Positions 46,666-57,032 of a stretch of DNA of 64,000 nt are shown one piece after another. The notes below the pieces were generated by a model. It saw only the letters and a list, made by a program, of their open reading frames with translations, was not told the DNA's origin and searched no databases. Both the position numbers and the translations under genes were made by a program. Numbering within the stretch: the stretch's first letter is position 1; each line of letters opens with the position of its first letter. Source of the DNA: Impatiens glandulifera (taxonomy: Eukaryota; Streptophyta; Magnoliopsida; Ericales; Balsaminaceae); assembly GCF_907164915.1 (NCBI RefSeq), contig NC_061864.1:20806484-20870483 (forward strand), written 5' to 3'.

Positions 46666-48029
46666 AGGGTGATTCGTGCGATCCAAAATTAGTCGGCCCC
46701 AAGCCTTACCTTCCTCTCGAACCGAAATGGTAGGCTCGATCCATGCATTTTTTATAAAAATGTTTTTTTAGTCGATTTCTTTACTAAGTTTTGTGGTTTA
46801 ACTTCTTCTCGAATCTCGAAAACAAGGTGAGGCAACAATTCACTTAAGAGCTGCCTCACCAAAATTGAGATGATGAACCGAAATAGAACTTATCAATAGT
46901 TAGACATACTCGTGGGTCTTTTTTTAAGAGTCGACACTTAGTTTGCTTTTAGAGAAACTATGAAAAAAAATTAAAAAATTCTTTTAGGTTCAGTGTTTGG
47001 TTATGTGTTAGAAATAATCAGTGGCACTATAGCGCACACGCCCGTCTAAATGGACAATCTTTACTACGAAATAATTGGACTTTTGAAATGTGAAGAATTA
47101 TTACACTTTTGTTTTAATTTCAAACCTCTGAGTTATTCATTTAAGGATATAGCCTACGTCTAAAGGGGTTACACTAATTTAGTTCCTTAAGGATGTCTAT
47201 GATATTTGTAGTTTTAGACAAGACTACTAATATAGAATATTTGGCAAAAGATTAATACCGAGAGGACTGAAAGGAAGCACAAATCTGAACATGTCCAAAA
47301 TTGAAATTTTAAATTATGATAATTTTTATTAATTTTATAAGTTTAGCACAAAAATTAGAAGAAGAAGAATGAATTTGAGTTCTAATATGAAAATTAGATT
47401 CCAAGGATTTTGGAATTATTTTGAAAATCTGAAATGAATTTACCAAGGTCAAAGATCAATTTGTTTGAAAAATGCATGAGAATAAGCCTTGGAGGAGTTG
47501 GCTAGCATGTGATCATACCCTAGCCTTTACTTTTAAGAAAATCCCTTTCTTGCATTTTGGGCCTTCTTCTTTCTTTATTTCAATTTTTTTTCAAAAAAAC
47601 AGGTACATGATCCATTAATCCTACTCAAATACATGGCTAAACAACTTTACAAACATAACCAAATCAAAACTCAATATCACAACATCACACACTAGCTAAA
47701 ACTCAAATTGAAATTTCAAAATTTTCAGCCCAACATTCTAACAAATTCATTTTTTTTACTAGGCCCATCTTCTTAAATATAACATTAGTCAAGTCTTAGA
47801 TTCAAACTAAATCAAGAACACATAGACGGAGCATAAATTGGAGACTAAAATTCAAACTGAAATAGGTAAAGTTTCTGAAAATAATCAATTCACGATTTAG
47901 GCGATTAGGATAATATGATATTATCAAGCTGTAATGAAGAAGAATACAACTGATTTATTTAGGATTTCCTTTTGCCATCAGTTTATAATTAAATTTATTC
48001 TATCAAAATTCTCTATAATTTTTAGGGCT
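46666..48029. mobile_element. Unidentified repeat apparently inserted in the old Copia
   Basis: The Copia-like reading stops abruptly near 46665 and resumes near 48030. The DNA between has no Copia similarity. It includes GAGTCGACACTTAG near 46931, which is reminiscent of noncoding parts of some plant Gypsy elements. Ends and target duplication were not determined. Confidence 0.35.
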
Positions 48030-48800
48030 ACAAGCCTATAATAGAAGGTTGTAAAAGTTCTAAATTAAACTTCATTTCCTCGAATTCTGATTGTTCTAGA
48101 TTAAAATTCATTCTCTCATATTCGATTTTAGATTAAAATTCATTATCTCACTTAACAAGTTTGTATAAACTTTTAGGATGTCCTGCATTTAATCTCAAAT
48201 ATCTTGCCTTCTCGGTTGATATATTCATCATTTTCGTCACACTATTTTGTTGTGGTATTATGTACTATAAAATGTATAGTCACAAAATTTCTTAAACTGC
48301 ATATTTGGTACTTTATACCATTATCATATCTTAGATAATTTATTTTTTACATGTCTTCTCTATTTTCTATAACTTGAATTTGGCTATCACGTCAAAAATA
48401 AATTGAGACCTTTTTAGATTAATTGTTAATAAAAATCACATAGTACAAAGATCACCAATGACAATTTTCTTGTAGGACCTCAAACGTCGGAATATATAAT
48501 AAAAAATTATTTATGTATTGATTACCATCTACAAATCTAAATTTATTCTGTTTTCTGAAATTTGCAAAAGTCTAACTTACACGACATCTTTCAATAAATT
48601 TATTTTAATTAAATCATTTAACGCTATCATCACTTGACTCAACAGAGTGAACTTCACCTACAATTGTACTCCTCGACAATGTGTATATATTCTATTTAAT
48701 TTGTACTCCTTTAATCACAATCAATGCATCTTTACTAATTTTAATGGTTTCCAATCTTCATCTGTTTTTTAATAATAATCATTTTCATATAAGTATCCAA
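48030..48800 (-). pseudogene. Copia gag-pre-integrase and integrase remnant
   Basis: The minus strand from about 48790 reads pieces such as GEVHSVESSDDS and KLDFCKFQKTE, echoing the gag-pre-integrase HHCC region. Around 48330-48180 it reads CDYTFYSTYNTTT and then MMNISTEKARYLRLNAGHPK, echoing the end of the integrase core with its catalytic glutamate region. The residues needed for activity are not preserved. Confidence 0.6.
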
Positions 48801-48807
48801 TGAGATC

Positions 48808-48812
48808 AAATT
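48808..48812. repeat. Target-site duplication AAATT (left)
   Basis: AAATT immediately precedes the TGTTAG start of the 5' LTR, and the same five bases follow the 3' LTR at 62633-62637. This is the 5-bp signature of Copia integration. Confidence 0.9.
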
Positions 48813-49328
48813 TGTTAGATAAATTCAGACCGGTTCAAATAAACCTAACTTAAACAAACTTCCCACGCAGGAACAAGGAACCGGACCGGATGAACAAAAG
48901 AAAACCAACTGAAGAAACCGAACCGGTCAAGCTACCAAACCGATCAAGTGTATTCGGAACGTCACCGCACAAAGGAAGGATCGGCCAAAGCTTAAAACCA
49001 GATCCATCAAACAGCCGATTATCCACAAGACAAGAATAACCGGAAGAAGTCCGGTTACTTCACTACCAAAAGATATTCGGCCAAGTCAAGTGGCCGACTA
49101 GTACAAGAAGACACTTTGGGTATATGTTGAGAATGATACCAAAAGAACAGACTGAATACTTCCATATCCATGCAAGACTGAGGAAAGACTGTAGGCTGCA
49201 GAAAACAGTACTACCGGATCCTTCTACTTCGGGATAAGCCAGAAAGAAAATCTTCAAAGTACAGACAACTGTCCAAACAGACAGTGCCTACATTGAGTAA
49301 AAGACAAACCCAGCAGGTTTGCTTTACA

Positions 49329-49404
49329 GACCGGCAGGTCTGAAACAGGATACCAGGTCTGAGATTGACCGTCAGGTCTGAGGAGACGACCGGCAGGTCT
49401 GAGA
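49329..49404 (+). repeat. Short tandem CAGGTCTGA repeats in U3
   Basis: Four units of the form (GACCGK)CAGGTCTGA, spaced 18-21 bases, about 75-150 bp before the TATA box. The 3' LTR has three units because 21 bases are missing. An enhancer-like role is inferred from position. Confidence 0.7.
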
Positions 49405-49448
49405 CACTGAATCACTGCACCTCTGATCAGCCAATCGGATTCAAGGCA

Positions 49449-49476
49449 GTGAAATATGACCGTTGGCATATTTCAC
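49449..49476. promoter_or_regulatory. Perfect 10-bp inverted repeat just before the LTR TATA box
   Basis: GTGAAATATG and CATATTTCAC flank an 8-base loop (ACCGTTGG). It ends one base before the TATA box. In the 3' LTR a 10-base deletion removes the loop and one arm's end. Confidence 0.75.
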
Positions 49477-49477
49477 C

Positions 49478-49486
49478 TATAAAAGG
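49478..49486 (+). promoter_or_regulatory. TATA box of the 5' LTR promoter
   Basis: TATAAAAGG followed by AGGC; the same box occurs in the 3' LTR at 62005-62013. Confidence 0.8.
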
Positions 49487-50107
49487 AGGCAGTTGCAGAA
49501 GAGTAAATGCGAGACATACATTGGGATAACAAGAGTTAAGAGCATTTACTACAAGTGATAATAGTGTGGTATTCTAAGAAAGCCTAAGTGTTGAAAGTTA
49601 AAGTGTGTTCTACAATTTCGGTGTAAATTGTAAAAGTGTTATCGAGCAGAGAATAAGTCTCGATCGGCTTGTATTTGTATTTCTTAGTGAATATCCTTCT
49701 CGCGGTTTCGAGAGGAAGGGGTGACGTAGGAGTTTTATCTCCGAACATCCATAAAATCTGTTGTGTTATTTACTTTCTGTTGGCTTCATTACATAACCGA
49801 CTAACTTAACCATACCGCTCCAAACCGAATCTATACTAACCATACCAAACATCCAGATTGCCAAAACCGACCCACCATCTCCAAATCTTCATCATCCGAA
49901 ACCGACCGTGCCTATCATACAAGTGTACCGCTTCAACCTGAAAGCAAACCTCTTCCGCGCTTGAAGCTAGTTCAAGGGTTTGTGACAGGTTGTGTAGTAT
50001 TGAAACCCCGGTGTTAATCTCTAACCGGATTAACCACCACCCTACGAGCGAGAATCGCTAACCGGTCCAACCCCCGGTCCACCAGCGGCGACCTAGATCC
50101 TAACAAT

Positions 50108-50120
50108 TGGTATCAGAGCA
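50108..50120 (+). promoter_or_regulatory. Primer-binding site
   Basis: TGGTATCAGAGCA, two bases after the 5' LTR, is complementary to the 3' end of plant initiator Met-tRNA, the usual minus-strand primer of Copia elements. Confidence 0.92.
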
Positions 50121-50144
50121 GTTAGTTTCAATACTCAAGCAAAC

Positions 50145-51986
50145 ATGTATCAGGATAGGCCTCCAATGCTAGAAGGTGATGACTTTGCCAACTGGAAGGC
50201 ACGCATGCACCTGCATCTAGTCACCTTGGATGATGAAATGGAATCCGTTCTAACCGAAGGACCGATAGTCATTGATAAAGATAGAAAAGAATGGACGGCT
50301 GAAGATAGGAGAAGGAACAATCTGGACAACCATGCAAGAAACCGGATCTCCAACAGCGTAGACAGAAACACATACTGCAAGATCAGAGACTGCAAAACTG
50401 CGAAGGAGACATGGAACACGGTCATCCAGATCTTTGAAGGAAATGAAAGAACAAGGGAGAACAAAATAATGATGGCTACACAGAAGTTCGAAAGCATCAA
50501 AATGAAACCAGGAGAAACCATGAAGGAATACAGTGACCGGTTCACTGGTGTGTTAGATGAACTAGCAACTCTGGGCAAGAAGTATGAGAACAAAGAGGTA
50601 GTTATGAAGGCTTTGAGATCTCTTCCAAGTGCCTGGGATATAAAGACAATGGTAATGAGGGAATCAAAGAGCCTACGTAAGATGAAATTATACGATGTAT
50701 TCGAAGATCTAAAGGCATACGAGTTCGAAATGAAATCTAGAACCGAAGAGGAAGTCTCAGCCTCAACATCAACCAGAGCACTAATCACATCTACAGAACC
50801 GACTGTACCTGCTCCTGTACCTACACCTGCCCCGATACCGGCTCCTGCACCTGCACCTATCAGAACAGCCGAACAGTTTACAGAGGACGCCATGGCAATG
50901 CTTGCACAGAAGTTTGGGAGGTTCATGAAAAGGAGCCAACCGACAAACAACTACTATGGTGACAAATCCAATGTAAGATGCTACAACTGTAACTGTATGG
51001 GACATTTTAAGTGGGAATGCAGGAAACCAAGGAGGGATACCCAGAAACCGGACTATCAGAATGACAGAAACAATTATCAACAAGCCGGTGAGGGAAGTGA
51101 GGTACCGAAAGCACTGATAGCCGACGATGGAGGAAGTTTGTGGGCTCGCAGTGACAGCGACGATGAACTCACGTGCCTCATGGCCAATGAGGAACAGGTA
51201 TTTGACTCTCCCTATGATGAATTTACTAAAGATGAGTTATATGAAGCATTGAATGACATGGTAGAAGAATATAAGAACCTATTGACCATGTTACCCAAAC
51301 ACCTCAACATCAAGCCCGATCCCATAGTACCTATCCCAATAGAACCAGAGGTACCTATCATCACCGAATCGGAAGTCATACAACCTGATGATACCCACAC
51401 TCTAGAAACCGAGTTAGATCTTAAAACCGAACAACCTAGTGAACCGACTAGAGACCTAACCGAGGAAGAGAATGCCCGATTCCAATATACGATGGCCGCC
51501 TATAAGAAATCTAGCGATATAGTAAAGGATATGAATAAACACTATAGGCATCCTCGTTGTAAGCGTGGTCTAGGATACACAGGGAATAGCTCCAAAGACC
51601 GAAAACCCATAGAGAAAGCAAGGCTTACAAAAGGAAATCTTCCCTTTATAAAATTTCTTAAGAGCACCTGGACAGCCGAAGAAGAGGAAACCGCATATTA
51701 TAGGGAAGAGAAGCTAAAATACGATTATGTTGGCCCAACCGATTCATGGTTTGACCTTGAGAAAAGTAAAGCAGAAATCCTCAAATATAAGAAAGATTTT
51801 CCTGAGCCACGTAGGTCAAACTATAGATCACCGAATCAAAGACCATCTCCATTTAGGTCATCTGAAGGAAAACCGAAATACACCAGACTAGGTGTAAAAA
51901 GGACAGTTAAAACCCTAGCAAAGAAAACTGTCCGGTTCATCAAGGTTTGGATACCTAAGGGACTAATCGCATGTGGACCCAAGTAA
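50145..51986 (+). CDS. gag: Sirevirus Gag (capsid-nucleocapsid) protein, 613 aa
   Basis: The ATG at 50145 gives MYQDRPPMLEGDDFANWKAR, the typical opening of Copia Gag. A capsid-like helical region follows (about residues 1-205). A Pro/Ala/Thr run (about 217-240) precedes a zinc knuckle C279-C282-H287-C292 (CX2CX4HX4C), which binds RNA. A long acidic then basic C-terminal extension (about 300-613) is much longer than in ordinary Copia Gags and fits Sireviruses. It has no stop or frameshift. It ends at TAA 51984-51986, where the pol frame (+1) has already been open for 20 bases. Particles would assemble in the cytoplasm. Confidence 0.9.
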   Translation: MYQDRPPMLEGDDFANWKARMHLHLVTLDDEMESVLTEGPIVIDKDRKEWTAEDRRRNNLDNHARNRISNSVDRNTYCKIRDCKTAKETWNTVIQIFEGNERTRENKIMMATQKFESIKMKPGETMKEYSDRFTGVLDELATLGKKYENKEVVMKALRSLPSAWDIKTMVMRESKSLRKMKLYDVFEDLKAYEFEMKSRTEEEVSASTSTRALITSTEPTVPAPVPTPAPIPAPAPAPIRTAEQFTEDAMAMLAQKFGRFMKRSQPTNNYYGDKSNVRCYNCNCMGHFKWECRKPRRDTQKPDYQNDRNNYQQAGEGSEVPKALIADDGGSLWARSDSDDELTCLMANEEQVFDSPYDEFTKDELYEALNDMVEEYKNLLTMLPKHLNIKPDPIVPIPIEPEVPIITESEVIQPDDTHTLETELDLKTEQPSEPTRDLTEEENARFQYTMAAYKKSSDIVKDMNKHYRHPRCKRGLGYTGNSSKDRKPIEKARLTKGNLPFIKFLKSTWTAEEEETAYYREEKLKYDYVGPTDSWFDLEKSKAEILKYKKDFPEPRRSNYRSPNQRPSPFRSSEGKPKYTRLGVKRTVKTLAKKTVRFIKVWIPKGLIACGPK

Positions 51987-54900
51987 ATGTGGGTACCAAA
52001 CAATTGTAAATATGTACATTTTGCAGGATCCAAAGAAACGGCTAGGAAATTCCGAATGGTTCTTGGACAGCGGTTGCTCCAGGCACATGACCGGAAACAG
52101 CAATTTGCTAATCGACATCAGATCAGTAACCAGTGCTCCAATTACCTTCGATGACAACTCAAAGGGTAAAACTGTGGGCAAGGGTAAGATTGTCCATGGT
52201 AACCTAACCATTGATAATGTACTTTTAGTTGAAAACCTACGTTTTAACCTACTTAGCATTAGTCAGATGTGTGATGCTGGATACACGGTAGAATTCCTTA
52301 AACATGCTTGCTTAGTTAAGGACTCTCAAGGTATTGTACTACTAACCGGAAATAGGATAGGTAACATTTATAAGGTAGACTGGAAAACAAGAATAGAACA
52401 TCCTATATGCATGATAGCTAAGACTGACCAAACCTGGCTATGGCATAAGAGACTAAACCATCTAAACATGAAAACTTTAAACTACATTCGCGGTAAAAAG
52501 CTAGTTGAAGGTATTCCTGATATAGTATTTAACCAGGATAAGGTTTGTTCAGCATGCCAGATGGGTAAACAAACTAGGTCATCTTTTAAGAGTAAAGGAA
52601 ATATTCAATCTAGCCGGTGTCTAGATCTTCTTCACATGGATTTATTTGGACCAATTCAGGTCATTAGCCTAGGAGGCATGCTCTACACCATGGTAGTTAT
52701 TGATGATTATTCTAGATATACATGGGTGATATTTCTACCATCTAAACGTGAAACTGTATCAAACCTGATCACACTTCTTAAGCGGTTGCAAAATGAAAAA
52801 TCAACTCGTATCAATAGCATTCGAAGTGATCGAGGTACCGAATTTACTAATAGTACATTAACTGCATATCTTGATGAATCCGGCATTCGACACGAGTTGT
52901 CTAGTGCTAGGACTCCTCAACAAAATGGCCTGGCCGAGAGAAGAAACCAGACTCTCAAGGAAGCCGCACGGTCTATGATAGCCGACTCCGGCATTGCTCA
53001 GAAATTCTGAGCTGAGGTTATCAACACTGCATGCCATACACAAAACCGGTCTTTAATAAACAGATTTCACAACAAAACACCGTATGAGGTTTATTTTAAC
53101 AGAGTTCCTAAACTCAAGTACCTCAGGATTTTCGGTTGTAAATGTTACATTCACATAAATGGTAAAACCCAACTCACCGCTTTTGATGCAAAGACCGATA
53201 CCGGCATCATGCTTGGATACTCGGCAGTAAGTAAAGCATATAGAGTATATAATAATAGAACTGCAACCATGGAGGAAACAATTCACGTTGTTTTCGATGA
53301 ATCGGTTGAAAGCAACACTGCTTCATGCTTTGATCTACACAACATATTTGAAAATAATGATATTCATTCTGACAGTGAAGATGAGACTCCGGTCTTCAGG
53401 CGGTTTGTCCATGACCTAATGGGTAATATTGATACCCAGCCGGATCAAGCTGTCTCACAACAGGAAGCTGACACTTCGGTCCAATCCGAGGAAGTCGGTC
53501 GGTCTGACAATCTCGTTCAGCCTACCGACAAGTCTAGCCTTGATCAAACAAACGGCAACCTGGTAGACACTCCTGAACTGAATCTCAAAAGAAATAGTAA
53601 ACATCCTCCTGAGCAAATTATAGGTGACCCTTCAGAACCTGTTCGAACTAGGAGTCAACTTCTGGAAGGATATTTTAACTCTGCTTTTATATCCCAGATT
53701 GAACCGAAAAGAATAGATGAAGCATTGTCAAATCCGGATTGGATCTTGGGAATGCAAGAAGAGCTAAACCAGTTCGAGAGTAGTAAAGTCTGGTACTTAG
53801 TTCCCAGACCGAAAGATCAATCGGTCATAGGAACAAGATGGGTATTCAGAAACAAACTCAATGAGGACGGTTTGGTCACGAGGAACAAAGCCAGATTAGT
53901 GGCTCAAGGTTACAAACAGGAAGAAGGCATTGACTTTGAAGAGTCATTTGCTCCTGTAGCCAGGATTGAAGCCATTAGGATTTTTCTTGCATTTGCTGCT
54001 TTCAAAAATTTCAAAGTTTTTCAAATGGATGTTAAAAGTGCATTTCTGAACGGTGATATACGTGAAGAAGTGTACGTTGAACAGCCACCCGGTTTCAAAA
54101 ATGCTGCATTTCCAAACCATGTATACCGGCTGAACAAAGCTTTATATGGTCTAAAGCAAGCACCTAGGGCCTGGTATGATACGCTAACCGCATTTTTATT
54201 AGAGCATGATTTCACTATCGGTTCGGTGGATAAAACCTTGTTTAAGTTTGAAAAGAATGAACATATCCTACTTGTTCAAATTTATGTAGATGATATTATT
54301 TTCGGTTCCACCGATCCAAAGCTCTGTGACAAGTTCTCAAAAATGATGACTGACAAATTTGAAATGAGTATGATGGGAGAATTAAGTTTCTTCCTAGGTC
54401 TTCAGGTTAAACAACTCAAGGAAGGAACATTCATCAGTCAACCTAAATATACCAAGGAGCTTCTGAAGAAATTCGGTATGGACACATGCTCCTCGGCGGC
54501 CACCCCAATGAGTTCATCCATTAAACTGGACAGAGATGATGAAGGCCAATCAGTAGATCAGATTGCATACCGAGGCATGATCGGTTCCCTGCTGTATCTG
54601 ACAGCAAGTAGACCGGACATCCTGTTTGCAGTTGGTGTGTGTGGGAGATTCCAAGCAAATCCAAAGCAATCCCACTACACAACCGCAAAGAGGATACTGA
54701 AGTATCTAAAAGGCACTCCCGATGTCGGTCTGTGGTATCCAAAAGACTCATCATTTAATCTGACAAGCTATTCAGACGCAGATTATGCAGGATGCAAGAT
54801 CGACAGGAAAAACACCAGTGGAACATGTCAGTTCCTAGGTGACCGACTGGTGTCATGGCACAGCAAGAAACAGACATCGGTGGCTACATCAACTGCGGAG

Positions 54901-55248
54901 GCTGAATACTTGGCGGCCGGAAGTTGCTGTTCTCAACTCCTCTGGATCCAACAGCAGTTGAAGGACTTCGGTATTATAGCCGAAGAGTCACCGATCTTCT
55001 GTGACAACACAAGTGCCATTGCGATCACCTACAACCCGGTTCTCCACTCCAGAACCAAGCACATCGACATCAGACATCACTTCATCCGAGAGCATGTCAC
55101 GTTGAAGCATATCCGGCTGGAATACGTACCGACCGATCAACAAGTGGCCGATATCTTCACGAAGCCGCTGCAGGAAGCTAAGTTTTCTCAATTTAGACTT
55201 ACTCTCGGCTTAACCGACATTAGCCAAATCCTTCCAAAGGATAATTAA
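51967..55248 (+). pseudogene. pol: Sirevirus pol polyprotein, interrupted by one in-frame TGA
   Basis: Open in the +1 frame relative to gag from 51967; the first ATG is at 52012. Domains in order: protease (WFLDSGCSRHMTGN, about 52060-52100), gag-pre-integrase HHCC (WHKRLNHLN..CSACQMGK), integrase core with the D (LLHMDLFGP), D (IRSDRGTEF) and E (GLAERRNQT) residues, reverse transcriptase ([32 protein letters not shown] at about 54284) and RNase H ([30 protein letters not shown]), ending at TAA 55246. The TGA at 53008-53010 falls just after the integrase core, where relatives have tryptophan; the frame stays open on both sides. All catalytic motifs are otherwise present. As it stands it would yield protease plus a truncated integrase but no reverse transcriptase without readthrough. 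Confidence 0.9.
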
Positions 55249-55693
55249 AGGGAAATCGGTTCAGACAGACAAACCGATAATTCTTCCTAAGAAGTTGAAC
55301 TTTGAATCTTCGGGGTGTTTGCGGAAGAACCGCCCAGTCTATCAGAGAAAGTAAACCGACCGGCTACTTGGTGCATGCACCAAATAACCGCATCGGGATG
55401 AACAACTGATGTCTGACCGGCTCGGAAGCACGCTACCCCAGATTATTTGAATTTCAAACAGAAGAGGAATAGTTATCAGAGGTTAAAGGTATCTGTTCTG
55501 CATCATTGCCTTTTCAGAGTAAACCTGGTCGCGCCTAAAAAGACGTGAAGATCTTTTGATATCTTTCACAGTCCAGGCCTATGACCGACACCTAGACCTG
55601 CAAAACTGCCCATTTTATGCAAAGACTCTTATCCTGCGGTTAATACATATCATCTCATTTAATGCCCGGATAATAGATTAGCCCCAAAACCAG

Positions 55694-55703
55694 TATTTAA
55701 AGG
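55694..55703 (+). promoter_or_regulatory. Putative internal promoter 1 (TATA box before ORF A)
   Basis: TATTTAAAGG preceded by AACCAG and followed by AAGCAC, 69 bases before the ORF A ATG. The 510 bases between pol and ORF A (55249-55762) are otherwise non-coding. The leader after the box is CA-rich and free of ATG. Confidence 0.5.
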
Positions 55704-55762
55704 AAGCACTCACTCACCAAAATACTCACAAAAACAAAACACTCTCTATCACTAAGGCAAAA

Positions 55763-56518
55763 ATGTCTCTCTTCACAAACATTCTCCAAGTCGACTTCGA
55801 ATCTTGCTCCGATACCGATCATTATGATGTGTATCGGATGATCAAACAACTGGAAGATACCGGCCTCCAGCATTTTCTGGATGCCAGGCAAACAATCTAC
55901 CCTGAATTAGTGTTGGAATTCTACTACAATGCCAGGGTATACCGGGGAACACCCCACTTCGATGCCCACATCCAATCAAAGGTTGGGGGTATTCTCTTTG
56001 ACTTCACCGAGCAGGACTTCGCTCGGTGCTTCGATCTGCCCAAACAAGGGCTAACAGACCTAAACCCTCCGGCCGATATTAAGGCCGAGGTCTCTCTCTC
56101 TCTTGCCCGGTCAGATGAGCCTGTTGATGACCATGGCTCTAAATCTCTTCTGAGGGCTGAGTATCAGCTTCTCAATGACATAATAGGAAGAGGCATCTTT
56201 GGAAAAGATGTCACCAACACATACTGCGCGGCAACGTTCAACATGATGGCGGCCATCATCACCAGAACGCCAGTCAACTGGTCTAGGGTACTGTTTGACG
56301 TCCTTATTTGGATAATCGGCACCCGGTCAGTGGCCTTTGTTCCCCAGATAAGTCGACTTTTTGAGGAACTTGGAGTTCCAACCTGTCCCGGCGAAGGTTT
56401 GAACCATGGTCAGGTGTTCACCAGAGAAGTCATCGACCCATTCTATAATCGGTCTGAAAGAGAGTGGAGGAGGAGAAACTTCAATCCCCCTCGTGATGCT
56501 AATTCCCGCGCTCGCTAA
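55763..56518 (+). CDS. Sirevirus accessory ORF A, 251 aa
   Basis: The ATG at 55763 gives MSLFTNILQVDFESCSDTDH. Similarity to ORFs B and C runs along almost the whole length: a VDF near residue 10, TGL.HFL near 33, VLEFYYNAR near 50, a DFTEQDFARCFDLPKQGL block near 85-100, GSKSLL..EYQLLNDIIGRG near 125-145, then TPVNWSRVLFDVL near 175 and FVPQISRLF near 195. The layout resembles the 'putative plant transposon protein' domain seen in plant repeats. No signal peptide and no clear membrane segment, so it is unlike an envelope protein. Intact frame. Function unknown. Confidence 0.8.
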   Translation: MSLFTNILQVDFESCSDTDHYDVYRMIKQLEDTGLQHFLDARQTIYPELVLEFYYNARVYRGTPHFDAHIQSKVGGILFDFTEQDFARCFDLPKQGLTDLNPPADIKAEVSLSLARSDEPVDDHGSKSLLRAEYQLLNDIIGRGIFGKDVTNTYCAATFNMMAAIITRTPVNWSRVLFDVLIWIIGTRSVAFVPQISRLFEELGVPTCPGEGLNHGQVFTREVIDPFYNRSEREWRRRNFNPPRDANSRAR

Positions 56519-56930
56519 GTCACGCCTTCCTGCATCCGGTCGTTTTGCAGCATGTACCGGATGCATTCTTAACCAACTCCAATTTGATCATATCGGTTTC
56601 ACCCACGTCTCCTTCGGCTTTATTTGTGCCTTTTCTTGACTTCATCATTTATGTATGTCATTTTCGGTATTGTCTCTACCATTTTCGGTATCTATCTAAT
56701 CAATATCGGTTATGTGTTAAATGCATTTAATGAGATAATCCCATTTAATAAGATAACTCCCAACCACCCGCATATTTAATTTCCAACTAATCTGGTCACT
56801 TCCCAACTAACACTTACCTCGAGCCTTGCAATCTGACGCTTCCCCATGCATCATTAAAAGGGAAAGATTCTCTTCCTTAATAAAACAAAACAGACCATCA
56901 ATGCACAGATTTTCCCTCCAAAACCGATCC

Positions 56931-56939
56931 TATATAAGG
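56931..56939 (+). promoter_or_regulatory. Putative internal promoter 2 (TATA box before ORF B)
   Basis: TATATAAGG preceded by AACCGATCC and followed by AGCC, 102 bases before the ORF B ATG. The 514-base gap after ORF A (56519-57032) holds the ORF A 3' end, AT-rich spacer and this box. Confidence 0.55.
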
Positions 56940-57032
56940 AGCCAATCTCCCTTCATTTTATCACATCCAAAAGTGCAAAACACTTGTATTCATCTTGAAC
57001 ATCTCTTGAATCTCTCTCTCAATATCATAATC

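Larger units (their letters stand above)
44310..48812 (-). mobile_element. Old, decayed Copia retrotransposon on the minus strand, left part
   Basis: In minus-strand order the interval carries a gag-pre-integrase/integrase remnant (48.8-48.0 kb), reverse transcriptase and RNase H (46.66-44.9 kb), a polypurine-like GTGGAGGTATG near 44880 and a 3' LTR (about 44.87-44.31 kb). A matching LTR piece and primer site lie at 63.56-64.0 kb, so this is one element split by the younger Sirevirus. Stop codons and frameshifts are scattered through all domains. Confidence 0.75.
48813..50105 (+). repeat. 5' LTR of the Sirevirus
   Basis: Starts TGTTAGATAAATTC and ends GATCCTAACA. It carries a U3 block of short GGTCTGA repeats, a perfect inverted repeat directly before a TATAAAAGG box, and a hairpin-forming CCTTCTCG..CGAGAGGAAGG near 49690-49716 downstream. 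Transcription should start about 30 bases after the TATA box (near 49510). Confidence 0.93.

Noticed and set aside
49063..49469. Minus-strand frames in the LTR, repeated at 61621-62003
   Set aside because: Repeated only because they lie in the two LTRs; non-coding.
50150..50950. 266-aa open frame on the minus strand
   Set aside because: Antisense shadow of gag; no family resemblance and no own promoter.
56826..57032. Upstream extension of ORF B
   Set aside because: Begins with TTG and runs through a TATA box; ORFs A and C align from ATG 57033.
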